Notes under the pieces: model-generated | Seen by the model: only the letters and a program-made list of their open reading frames with translations | The model's database searches: none | Told to the model about the DNA's origin: nothing | Position numbers and translations under genes: made by a program | NCBI GenBank assembly: GCA_963782345.1 | Contig: CAWAJF010000007.1 | Coordinates: forward strand, 62,001-126,000 | Direction of reading: 5' to 3' | Origin: DASUPK01 sp963782345 | Lineage (GTDB): Bacteria > Actinomycetota > Thermoleophilia > Solirubrobacterales > 70-9 | Length of the DNA: 64,000 bases | Shown: positions 37,291-43,946 of the stretch, one piece after another | Layout of the letters: each line of letters opens with the position of its first letter | How positions within the stretch are numbered: position 1 is the stretch's first letter

Positions 37291-37482
37291 ATGCCCAAGC
37301 GCGAGCCGACCACCGAGGAGCTTCGCCGCACCCAGCGGGAGCGGGCGACCGAGGAGCACGAGGCGATTCCCGGCTCGATCACCCCTGCCGAGGAGCGCCA
37401 GCATCGCCGCCGCGCCGCGAAGTCCGCCTACCTCGAGCGGAAGCTGGCCGAACGCGAGCGCTCGGAGCGCGACGAGAGCTGA
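37291..37482 (+). CDS. Small charged helical protein of unknown function
   Basis: 63 residues starting MPKREPTTEELRRTQRERAT. Almost every residue is charged or polar, suited to a continuous helix (HRRRAAKSAYLERKLAERER). There is no transmembrane part or cysteine. It is divergent from imuB with 83 bases between the starts, which include the LexA box. It may therefore be SOS-linked, but this is only positional. The TGA overlaps the proposed CTG start of the next gene. Confidence 0.5.
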   Translation: MPKREPTTEELRRTQRERATEEHEAIPGSITPAEERQHRRRAAKSAYLERKLAERERSERDES

Positions 37483-37967
37483 CCGGGCTCGCCCTGATCG
37501 CCGACACGCATCTGCCGCGCGCTGGCCGCCGGTTGCCGGAGCCCTGTGTGGAGGCCCTGCGCGCCGCCGACCTGATCGTCCACGCCGGTGACTTCAGCGA
37601 GGCGTCGGTGCTCGCGGAGCTCAGAGAGATCGGGCCGGTCGCGGCGGTGCACGGCAACGTGGACAGCGCGGAGCTCAGGCGAGAGCTGCCGGAGTCGCTC
37701 TCACTGGACCTGGAGGGCGCCACGATTGCGGTGATTCATGACGCCGGACCGGCCAAGGGGCGACTCGAGCGGCTTCGCGCCCGCTTCCCGGATGCCGACG
37801 CCGTGGTCTTCGGCCACTCGCACATGCCGCTGCACGAGGAGCGCGACGGCTTTGCGATCTTCAATCCCGGCAGCCCGACGGAGCGGCGCCGGTCACCCAA
37901 TCGGTCGATGGGCGAGGCGACCGTTGAGAGGGGCGGGATCGAACTCCGCCACCTCGCATTGCCATGA
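37479..37967 (+). CDS. YfcE/MJ0936-type metallophosphoesterase, start uncertain
   Basis: 162 residues if translation begins at CTG 37479. The metal motifs are complete: ALIADTHLPR (Asp, His), HAGDFSEASV (Asp), VHGNVDS (Asn), IHDAGPAKG and VVFGHSHMPLHEE, then FNPGSPTERR. Family members hydrolyse phosphodiesters or small phosphate esters. There is no in-frame ATG, GTG or TTG between 37275 and the conserved core. CTG overlapping the upstream TGA (CTGA) is the closest candidate; a GTG at 37272 would add 69 residues of nonsense. Confidence 0.78.
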   Translation: MTGLALIADTHLPRAGRRLPEPCVEALRAADLIVHAGDFSEASVLAELREIGPVAAVHGNVDSAELRRELPESLSLDLEGATIAVIHDAGPAKGRLERLRARFPDADAVVFGHSHMPLHEERDGFAIFNPGSPTERRRSPNRSMGEATVERGGIELRHLALP

Positions 37968-37974
37968 TGGAGCG

Positions 37975-38484
37975 ATGACCGTGCGGGCGATCGCAGGTCC
38001 GGCGGCGATGTTTGTGGCCGCCGTTTATTTCTCCCTGAGCGCGCTGGCGCTCGCGGGCTGCGGGTCCTCGTCGGATCAGGGCACGGTCCCGGGCGGGGCG
38101 GACGCCGATGCGGTGCAGGTGATCAGGAGCTGGGCCGATGAGCTGCGGGCCGGTGACGTCTCGGCGGCCGCCGACCGGTTCGCGATCCCGAGCGTCGTCC
38201 AGAACGGGACCGCGCCCCTGCGCCTCACCGAGCGCCGGGAGGTCGAGGCCTTCAACCAATCGCTTCCCTGCGGAGCGGAGCTGACCGAGGCGATCTCGTC
38301 GGGGAAGTACACGATCGCGACCTTCAAGCTCACCGAGCGACCCGGACCGGGCCGGTGCGGCAACGGTGTCGGCGAGTTCGCGAAGACCGCCTTCGTCATC
38401 CACGACGGCCGGATCACGGAGTGGCGGCGCGTCGTCGATCAGGGACCGGTGACCGAGCCGCAGAGCACCGCACCGGTCATCTGA
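37975..38484 (+). CDS. Putative lipoprotein with NTF2/SnoaL-like domain
   Basis: 169 residues. The N-terminus is a lipoprotein signal (MFVAAVYFSLSALALAGCGS, lipobox LAGC, Cys about 29). The rest, with VQVIRSWADELRAGDVSAAA, LTERREVEAF and AKTAFVIHDGRITEWRRVVD, resembles the small alpha+beta cone fold of NTF2-like proteins. It would sit on the outer face of the membrane. Function unknown. It ends 8 bases inside the convergent dehydrogenase gene. Confidence 0.65.
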   Translation: MTVRAIAGPAAMFVAAVYFSLSALALAGCGSSSDQGTVPGGADADAVQVIRSWADELRAGDVSAAADRFAIPSVVQNGTAPLRLTERREVEAFNQSLPCGAELTEAISSGKYTIATFKLTERPGPGRCGNGVGEFAKTAFVIHDGRITEWRRVVDQGPVTEPQSTAPVI

Positions 38485-39556
38485 GCCGCTCGATCACCGC
38501 ATCCGTGAACTCGGTGGTGCTCGCGTGGCCCTTCAGGTCCGGGGTGCGGACGCCGGCCGCCGCGGTCTCCAGCACGGCGTCGTAGATCGCGCGCGAGGCG
38601 CGGCCGGCGTCCTCGATCCCGGCGACGCCGGCGTAGTGGAGCACCGCCGCCGCCGCGAGGATCATCCCCATCGGATTGGCGATGTCCTTGCCCTCGAGCG
38701 CGGGCGCGGTTCCGTGCGGCGCCTCGCTCATCGCGATCCGCACACGCAGCTCGCCGTCGAGCGCGAGCAGCACCGATTCTGCACCGGCGATCGACCCGAA
38801 CAGGGGCAGGACGAAGTCCGAGAGCAGGTCGCCGTCGCGATTGAGGCTGGGGATCACCAGGGGCGCGTCGGCGCGACCGGTGAGCAGGCCGGCGTAGGTC
38901 GCGTCGATCAGCAGGGGCTCGTAGGCGACCTCGGGGTGTCGCGCCGCCGCCGCGTCCATCTCCTCCTTCAGCATCCCCTCGTAGACCGGGCTGACCGTCC
39001 ACTTCGGCCCGCCGTAGACGCGGCCCTGGATCTCCTCCGCCGTCCGGAAGGCGTACTCGGCCACCGCCCTGCAGTTGGAGCGATGGATCACCTCGGTGCG
39101 CTGCGCGACCTCATCGCCGTTCTCGGGGCGGCGGGACTCCTCGGCGCCGTAGGCATCCTCGACGGCCATGCGGACCACAGAGATCGGGTGGTGGATCCCG
39201 GCAACGGGGACGACGCCCGGGATCCGGCGACCGGTGCGAACGATCACCACGCCGTCGATCGCCTCGCGGATCAGGCGGTTCGGGCTGCCGACGTCATCGG
39301 CGCCCTCCGGCGTGATCGTCGCCGCCTTGATCCCGAGGCCCACCCCACCAGACGGGCCGCGCCCTCGCATCATCGCCCTCGCCGCCTCGGTGCATACCTC
39401 GTTCTTCGTCCGGCGCCTGTTCTCGAGGGACAGGTCGAATCGCTCCAGCTCGACGTCGAGGCCGATCACCTCGGGCGCGATCACCCGCAGGGACTGATCG
39501 AGCAGCTCCTGTCCGGTCTGGTCGCCCTCGAGCACGACTATTCGCAGCCCGGCCAT
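38477..39556 (-). CDS. Isocitrate/isopropylmalate dehydrogenase family protein
   Basis: 359 residues starting MAGLRIVVLEGDQTGQELLD. Beta-decarboxylating dehydrogenase fold: EGDQTG at the start, IDGVVIVRTGRRIPG, IHRSNCRAVAEYAF, then LIDATYAGLL and the signature APHGTAPALEGKDIANPMGM. It differs from leuB at 10083 in all substrate-contacting loops. It may be an isocitrate, homoisocitrate or tartrate dehydrogenase; the substrate cannot be settled by eye. Repeat copy F lies 15 bases upstream of its start. Confidence 0.75.
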   Translation of the reverse strand: MAGLRIVVLEGDQTGQELLDQSLRVIAPEVIGLDVELERFDLSLENRRRTKNEVCTEAARAMMRGRGPSGGVGLGIKAATITPEGADDVGSPNRLIREAIDGVVIVRTGRRIPGVVPVAGIHHPISVVRMAVEDAYGAEESRRPENGDEVAQRTEVIHRSNCRAVAEYAFRTAEEIQGRVYGGPKWTVSPVYEGMLKEEMDAAAARHPEVAYEPLLIDATYAGLLTGRADAPLVIPSLNRDGDLLSDFVLPLFGSIAGAESVLLALDGELRVRIAMSEAPHGTAPALEGKDIANPMGMILAAAAVLHYAGVAGIEDAGRASRAIYDAVLETAAAGVRTPDLKGHASTTEFTDAVIERLR

Positions 39557-39570
39557 CGCGGTGGGAGCTT

Positions 39571-39614
39571 ATGCGAGGGTGCTCTCAGTGAAACGAGGAG
39601 CAACCCGTTAGATG
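39571..39614 (+). repeat. Hairpin repeat family 1, copy F (start of the gene at 39612)
   Basis: 44 bases from ATGCGAGGGT to ACCCGTTAGATG, with arms GCTC and GAGC. As in copy B, the 3' part supplies GAGGAG (39595-39600) and the final ATG that begins the downstream gene. Confidence 0.8.
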
Positions 39615-39944
39615 AGTGACGAGAAGTGCACCTGGTGCGGCGCGGAGGTCGAGGCCGGTGACGGCTTCCGAGCCTACGAACCGGCGGGGGAGCGCCGTGC
39701 CGTGTTCTGCCGGCTCGAGCACCTCGTCCCATGGTCCATCCAGGGCGCCCACTGGGACGCCGGGGAGATGACGGAGCCCGCCACGCTGGACGAGGGGGCG
39801 ACGGGCTGCTCGCACTGCGGGGCGAAGCTCACCGATACGCACGTGCTGCTCGTCCGCCATCGCGGCGAGCATCGAGTCGCCGATGCCTTCTGCTCGGTCG
39901 ATCACATGTCGGATTGGGCGAAGGCCGGCGGGCGCTGGCAGTAG
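39612..39944 (+). CDS. Small protein with two zinc-ribbon-like halves
   Basis: 110 residues starting MSDEKCTWCGAEVEAGDGFR. Each half has CxxC plus a distal Cys-x-x-x-His: CTWC then FCRLEHL, and CSHC then FCSVDHM. The repeat within the protein suggests an internal duplication, each half binding one metal. Similar MYM/TRASH-like zinc fingers mediate protein or nucleic acid contacts. No partner is evident. The start codon and ribosome binding site come from hairpin repeat copy F. Confidence 0.65.
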   Translation: MSDEKCTWCGAEVEAGDGFRAYEPAGERRAVFCRLEHLVPWSIQGAHWDAGEMTEPATLDEGATGCSHCGAKLTDTHVLLVRHRGEHRVADAFCSVDHMSDWAKAGGRWQ

Positions 39945-40207
39945 GTGGCCTCATCGTCCATGGCGTGTTCGACCGCGTCGACGATCGCTGCCTCGCTCAC
40001 CTCGCCCGCCAGGGCCACGTCCGCCAGTGTCGGTGAAGCCATGCAGGCAGAGGAGTGGAGATCCCGAGCCGCCGCGATGCGATGGGGTGAAGGACATGTC
40101 CGCCGGGACGCTATCCACGCTGCCCTGTTCGCGGACTTTGCGGAATCCGGCAGACCGCCCGTTCTCGCGGATCGCCGCAAAACGCGGGATCTGCCCTTTT
40201 CACTCCG
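39945..40207. other. Intergenic region
   Basis: No supported gene. A 46-codon minus-strand frame (39902-40042) overlaps the end of the zinc protein and has no clear ribosome binding site. A GC-rich imperfect hairpin, GCGGATCGCCGCAAAACGCG, lies near 40166. Confidence 0.35.
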
Positions 40208-40235
40208 TTGACGTCGCTGTCGGGGACGCTAGGGT
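40208..40235 (+). promoter_or_regulatory. Promoter of putative small RNA unit 1
   Basis: TTGACG (40208-40213) and TAGGGT (40230-40235) with a 16-base spacer. The same hexamers and spacing occur at 43853-43880, with several matching spacer bases. Confidence 0.55.
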
Positions 40236-40241
40236 GATCGC

Positions 40242-40324
40242 ACTTGAACACGGCAGGTTGATCGAAAGGTCAATCAGGTCAGTTCAAACAGAGACGGCCC
40301 GGGAAACCGGGCCGTCTCGCTTTC
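40242..40324 (+). ncRNA. Putative small RNA unit 1 (two GAAA-loop hairpins)
   Basis: The transcript would contain hairpin TTGATC-GAAA-GGTCAA (40258-40273, one G-U pair). It may be enclosed by TTGAAC/GTTCAA arms. A perfect 12-bp stem GAGACGGCCCGG/CCGGGCCGTCTC with a GAAA loop (40291-40318) follows, then GCTTTC. No coding frame of note fits. It could equally be the 5' leader of the propeller-protein gene at 40455. The sister unit lies at 43887-43946. Confidence 0.45.
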
Positions 40325-40454
40325 ATGGGACCGCTTGAAGACGCCTTGATGATCGGCGTGCAGACTCGATGGCCTGCCACTTACCGATGCGGCTCGAATC
40401 CAGCGACGAAGAGAGGCACGCCGGCGACGCCGGTATCGAAGACTGCTGTTTGCC

Positions 40455-41468
40455 GTGGGAGGGCTCGCCGGGGCAGTACTCGTAGGTGCGGTTCTGCTGA
40501 TTTCGAGCTCCGGCAACGGTGGCTCGGACCGACCTCCCGCCGCGAAGCCCGGGTTCGCCGGTCGCCTGCTGATCGCGGACAGGGGCAACAACCGGCTGCT
40601 GCTGGTCGATTCGGCCAAGCGAATTCTCTGGCGGTATCCGAGCAAGGGCAGGCCCGTCCCTCGAGGCGGCTTCTTCTTCCCCGACGACGCGTTCTTCATC
40701 CATGGAGGCGCCGGACTGATCTCGAATCAAGAGGACAACGAGACGATCGTCGAGATCGGCTTCCCGTCCGGCCACGTTTCCCTTCAGTACGGCCACCCTC
40801 GGATGCCCGGCTCGCCACCGGGCTATTTGAACCAGCCGGACGACGCCTACCTGCTGAAGGACGGCACGATCACCGTGGCCGACGCGCAGAACTGCCGCAT
40901 CCTGTTCATCGGCCCCAACGGGCGCCCGAAGTCTCAGATCGGCACCAGCGGCCAGTGCACGCACGATCCCCCGGGGAGCATCGCCTATCCGAACGGCGAC
41001 ACCCCCCTGGCCAACGGTCACTTCCTCGTCTCCGAGGTGCATGGTTCGTACGTCGACGAGTTCACGCGTGGCGGGAAGCTCATCTGGAGCACCCAGCTGC
41101 CGATCACCTACCCCTCCGATCCGCAGCAACTCGGGCCGAATCGCTATCTCGTCGCCGATTACGCGAAGCCCGGTGGGCTCTACGAGTTCAACAGGGCGGG
41201 CAAGATCCTCTGGTCGTATCGCCCGAAGTCGGGCGCAGGGATGCTCGATCACCCGAGCCTCGCGGAGCGCCTGCCAAATGGCCTGATCGGAGTGAACGAC
41301 GACTACCGCGATCGTGTGGTCTTGATCGACCCGCGGCGCCGGCGCATCGTCTGGCAGTACGGACACACCGATCGTGCCGGACGGCGGCCCGGATACCTGA
41401 AGATCCCCGATGGCTTCGATCTCCTCGGCCCGGGCAACAGGACTCCGACACACGCGTCGACCGGCTAA
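40455..41468 (+). CDS. Membrane-anchored beta-propeller-like protein (NHL/arylsulfotransferase-like), start uncertain
   Basis: 337 residues from GTG. A hydrophobic anchor (GLAGAVLVGAVLLI) is followed by repeated blade-like segments: LLIADRGNNRLLLVDSAKRI, GTITVADAQNCRILFIGPNG, NRYLVADYAKPGGLYEFNRA and RVVLIDPRRRRIVWQYGH. These recall PQQ/NHL propellers and bacterial arylsulfotransferase-like proteins. The frame stays open upstream and encodes an Arg-rich stretch ending RRRRRYRRLLFA, a typical cytoplasmic flank of an anchor. The true start is therefore probably upstream, at a non-standard codon (CTG 40374), or was lost by an indel. Confidence 0.65.
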   Translation: MGGLAGAVLVGAVLLISSSGNGGSDRPPAAKPGFAGRLLIADRGNNRLLLVDSAKRILWRYPSKGRPVPRGGFFFPDDAFFIHGGAGLISNQEDNETIVEIGFPSGHVSLQYGHPRMPGSPPGYLNQPDDAYLLKDGTITVADAQNCRILFIGPNGRPKSQIGTSGQCTHDPPGSIAYPNGDTPLANGHFLVSEVHGSYVDEFTRGGKLIWSTQLPITYPSDPQQLGPNRYLVADYAKPGGLYEFNRAGKILWSYRPKSGAGMLDHPSLAERLPNGLIGVNDDYRDRVVLIDPRRRRIVWQYGHTDRAGRRPGYLKIPDGFDLLGPGNRTPTHASTG

Positions 41469-41516
41469 TCGCCCCGGCTTGAACTGCCGCTTAGGACCTC
41501 CCTCCATCCTGGGCCG

Positions 41517-41633
41517 ATGGAATCCCTCGAGATCCCCGTGCTGCCGGTCGTTCTGATCGGCGCCCTCCTCCTGGCTGCCATCTGGACCATCACGGTGGGC
41601 CAGTGGCTCAGGAGCACCAAGCCGCTCCGGTAG
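41517..41633 (+). CDS. Small single-pass membrane protein
   Basis: 38 codons starting MESLEIPVLPVVLIGALLLA, with one hydrophobic helix (about 8-27, ending AAIWTITVG) and a basic tail (QWLRSTKPLR) that would stay inside. No clear ribosome binding site is seen. The protein-like hydropathy and clean start are the only support. Confidence 0.45.
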   Translation: MESLEIPVLPVVLIGALLLAAIWTITVGQWLRSTKPLR

Positions 41634-41651
41634 TCGTGGGTGAAATGTGAG

Positions 41652-41677
41652 GGTTTTCTACTTCTCCTCTTAGGGAG
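41652..41677 (+). promoter_or_regulatory. SigB/SigF-like promoter candidate
   Basis: GGTTTT (41652-41657) and GGGAG (41673-41677), 15 bases apart, resemble the GGTTT-N15/17-GGGTA promoter of actinobacterial stress sigma factors. The stretch is the most AT-rich part of this intergenic region. Confidence 0.35.
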
Positions 41678-41715
41678 CCTTCACCGGCCGACTGCAGGCT
41701 TCCCCGAGGATCGGT

Positions 41716-41742
41716 CGAGCCCGGCCCCCGGGGCCGGGCTCG
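41716..41742 (+). other. Strong GC hairpin
   Basis: CGAGCCCGGCC and GGCCGGGCTCG form an 11-bp stem with a 5-base loop. No T-run follows (TATAGCC), so it could stabilise or partially terminate a transcript from 41652. Confidence 0.5.
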
Positions 41743-41788
41743 TATAGCCACCAGCGAGCGCCTGCCCCGCGGAGAGGAAGTGACGGTG

Positions 41789-41866
41789 ATGAAGAAGCGC
41801 GAACAGACACAGCAGAGGCAACTCGACCAGCGCCGGCACGACTACGAGCGCCTGCTCGGCCACTGA
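41789..41866 (+). CDS. Possible 25-residue basic peptide
   Basis: ATG at 41789 opens MKKREQTQQRQLDQRRHDYE, ending RLLGH. GGAGAGGA precedes it by about 10 bases. Composition (Gln, Arg, Asp) is helix-like and unlike the surrounding non-coding bias. No family is recognised; it may be a leader for the next gene 33 bases on. Confidence 0.35.
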   Translation: MKKREQTQQRQLDQRRHDYERLLGH

Positions 41867-41898
41867 TGGGCTCGCCTGAAGGGCGGCCATGAGGAGTG

Positions 41899-43155
41899 AT
41901 GGACCGTATGCGGCGGGCTGGCGCCAGTCCTGTCGTGGGTCGTCCGCCGGATGCGGCTGACTCACCGTCCGACTCGAAGACACTCGCCCGGATTGCGGCG
42001 CGCCGAGAGGGGAGGCGCGAGGCTGAGGCCGCGCGCAGGCGGCGACGCCGGCGAATCCTGGTTGTGTCCATCCTCGTCGTGCTGCTGTCGCCGTTGATCT
42101 ATTCGTATGCGACCTGGATGCTGCGGCCTTCGAGCATGGCCTTCTTCCCGCGCAGCGTCGAGTGGGTCCGGGCCGATGTTCCCCTCGGTAACCAGCTGGT
42201 CGATCAGATCGAGCACGCCTACTACAGCTGGAACGCGCCGAGCAAGGGCGGGCCGCAGCTGACCAGCCTGCCTGCGACAGGGGTGGCCGCGAAGGCGCCG
42301 AGCGAGAGGGCCGCGACGCCGCCGCGGATCAAGCCGGTCTTCCCGCACCGCCTGCCCGGCGAAGGGGTCTGGAAGCCGACCGGCCCGCCGGTCCGCGGTG
42401 GCGCGCCGGTGCTGGTGACGACCTTCCGTCCCGAGACCGACTATCCGCGGAACCTCGCCTACCTCGCCTGGTTCGATCACACGCGCACGGCTCTCGCCTT
42501 CTATCCGGGGCGCTACGAGCCGCCGAGCGCGGCCGTGCGCGGGCCGGCGATGGTCCCGGAGAGCCAGCGAAGGCGGCTGCTCGCGACCTTCAACGCCGGC
42601 TTCATCTACCGAGACGTGAACAACGGCTCCACCGACAACGGGCGGATCAACGAGCCGCTGGCGAAGGGCAACGCCACGCTCCTCGGCTACCGCGACGGCC
42701 GGGTCGCGATCAAGATCTGGAACGGCGGCCCCAACGCAGGCCCTAACGTTGCCTGGTCGCGCCAGAGCCTGCCACCCATCATCTGGCACGGTCGCCTCAA
42801 CCCCAACCTGAACGACAGCACCCAGTGGGGCTTCACGGTCGGCAACGCTGTCCGCGTCTGGCGCACCGGGGTCGGCATCGACCGCCGCGGCAACCTGATC
42901 TTCGCGGCCGCAAACGACATGACCGTGACCACGCTCGCCCGGGTCCTGCAGCGCGCCGGCGCTGTTCGGGCGATGCAGTTCGACATCAATGCCGACTGGC
43001 ACACCCTGATCACCTACACCCACCACCATGGCCTCCGCCCGACACAGGTCGGGCCATCGAACCAGCCCGACGGCCGCTATCTCACCCCCGATGACCGCGA
43101 CTTCTTCGCGGTCTACCGGCGCCAGCCGGGTCCGGTCACCGTCCCCTTCAAATAG
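41899..43155 (+). CDS. Phosphodiester glycosidase family (NAGPA domain) membrane protein
   Basis: 418 residues. The N-terminus is cytoplasmic and Arg-rich (EAEAARRRRRRRILVVSILV), leading into one membrane helix. The extracellular part holds the NAGPA-like core (about 210-415): LLATFNAGFIYRD, NNGSTDNGRINEPLAKGNAT, QWGFTVGNAVRVWRTGVGID, then AMQFDINADWHTLITY. Relatives remove terminal sugar phosphodiesters; the bacterial substrates are probably wall or exopolysaccharide glycans. ATG 41899 or 41908 could be the start; GAGGAG at 41891 suits 41908 slightly better. Confidence 0.75.
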   Translation: MDRMRRAGASPVVGRPPDAADSPSDSKTLARIAARREGRREAEAARRRRRRRILVVSILVVLLSPLIYSYATWMLRPSSMAFFPRSVEWVRADVPLGNQLVDQIEHAYYSWNAPSKGGPQLTSLPATGVAAKAPSERAATPPRIKPVFPHRLPGEGVWKPTGPPVRGGAPVLVTTFRPETDYPRNLAYLAWFDHTRTALAFYPGRYEPPSAAVRGPAMVPESQRRRLLATFNAGFIYRDVNNGSTDNGRINEPLAKGNATLLGYRDGRVAIKIWNGGPNAGPNVAWSRQSLPPIIWHGRLNPNLNDSTQWGFTVGNAVRVWRTGVGIDRRGNLIFAAANDMTVTTLARVLQRAGAVRAMQFDINADWHTLITYTHHHGLRPTQVGPSNQPDGRYLTPDDRDFFAVYRRQPGPVTVPFK

Positions 43156-43173
43156 GGATCTCGACGTGGCGGA

Positions 43174-43719
43174 TCAGCTCGGGGCCGGCCGCAGCGGTGT
43201 AGAGCCATCCCAGCCTTCAGCGCCCTCGCGAACCATTCCGAAGAACTCGCGCAGGCCGTCGTTGTCGACGTGGATCTCGATGTCGTGGCCGAGCAGGGCC
43301 GACGCGTCGTGGAGGGTGGCGTCGAGGGGACCGAGCTGGGAGCTGAGGTACTCGGGCAGGTTCCGCTCGTCGAGTTCGCGGCGGAGCTCCCGGGCGGACT
43401 CCGCGGGCAGCACGTAGGCGACGTGGTGGATTCTCGGCCGCACGCCGGCGAATCTCTCCTCGACGCGGTCTGGCGTCAGGCGTGTCGGTTCGATCAGCTC
43501 GATTGCGCCACCGCCGCAGAAGCCGAACGCAGAATCGTGAGCGAACTCTGCCGGCTCGCCCCGCGATAGGACGCTTTCCAGCGGCACGTCCTCGACGAGG
43601 AAGAACGGACCGGCCCCGAGCTGGGTGGCCAGCCGCTCCACGGTCGCCTCGATGTCGTCGACGACGTAGGCGTGGTGATGTGGCTCGCCGAGTTGCGGTC
43701 TGAACAGGTTCTCCGGCAC
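43174..43719 (-). CDS. VOC (glyoxalase/bleomycin resistance) family protein
   Basis: 181 residues from GTG behind GGAGGAG. Two beta-alpha-beta-beta-beta modules are visible: EPHHHAYVVDDIEATVERLA with GPFFLVEDVP, and PRIHHVAYVLPAESARELRR with GHDIEIHVDNDG. Histidines at the first strands (HHHAY, HHVAY) and the acids IELIEP and IEIH would bind a divalent metal. Glyoxalase_4-type members include methylmalonyl-CoA epimerase-like enzymes; the substrate is unknown. Convergent with the NAGPA gene. Confidence 0.75.
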   Translation of the reverse strand: MPENLFRPQLGEPHHHAYVVDDIEATVERLATQLGAGPFFLVEDVPLESVLSRGEPAEFAHDSAFGFCGGGAIELIEPTRLTPDRVEERFAGVRPRIHHVAYVLPAESARELRRELDERNLPEYLSSQLGPLDATLHDASALLGHDIEIHVDNDGLREFFGMVREGAEGWDGSTPLRPAPS

Positions 43720-43852
43720 GGCTCCTCCAGTCGGTGGCGGTGCAGGCTACGGGTTTATCGGGAACCGGACCGACGGGTCCGGCCCTCCATGTATTTCCCG
43801 CCGCGCGGAAGCCGAATCTCCGCAGATTGCGGCAACACCCGTTGACATCGTC

Positions 43853-43880
43853 TTGACTTCGCCGTTGCGAGGCGTAGGGT
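43853..43880 (+). promoter_or_regulatory. Promoter of putative small RNA unit 2
   Basis: TTGACT (43853-43858) and TAGGGT (43875-43880), 16 bases apart, as in unit 1. A second TTGACA lies 11 bases further upstream. Confidence 0.55.
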
Positions 43881-43886
43881 GCTCAG

Positions 43887-43946
43887 CACTGGAACAAGGG
43901 AAACCTTGTTCTTAGAGAAGGCCCGGGAAACCGGGCCTTCTCGCTA
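43887..43946 (+). ncRNA. Putative small RNA unit 2 (two GAAA-loop hairpins)
   Basis: Hairpin 1 is GAACAAGG-GAAA-CCTTGTTC (43892-43911, 8 perfect pairs). Hairpin 2 is GAGAAGGCCCGG/CCGGGCCTTCTC with a GAAA loop (43915-43942, 12 perfect pairs). Compared with unit 1, the second stem differs by a paired C-G to A-T change, so the structure is kept. The flanking genes run on the minus strand, so this unit is not the leader of a gene. Hairpin 2 may also end minus-strand transcription of the hydrolase. Confidence 0.5.

Noticed and set aside
39902..40042. 46-codon minus-strand frame starting MASPTLADVALAGEVSEAAI
   Set aside because: It overlaps the zinc-ribbon gene by 43 bases, has no convincing ribosome binding site and matches nothing known to me.
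40320..40410. Possible tRNA because of GGCTCGAATCC near 40390
   Set aside because: The flanking bases do not form a 5-bp T-stem and no acceptor, D or anticodon stems can be drawn.
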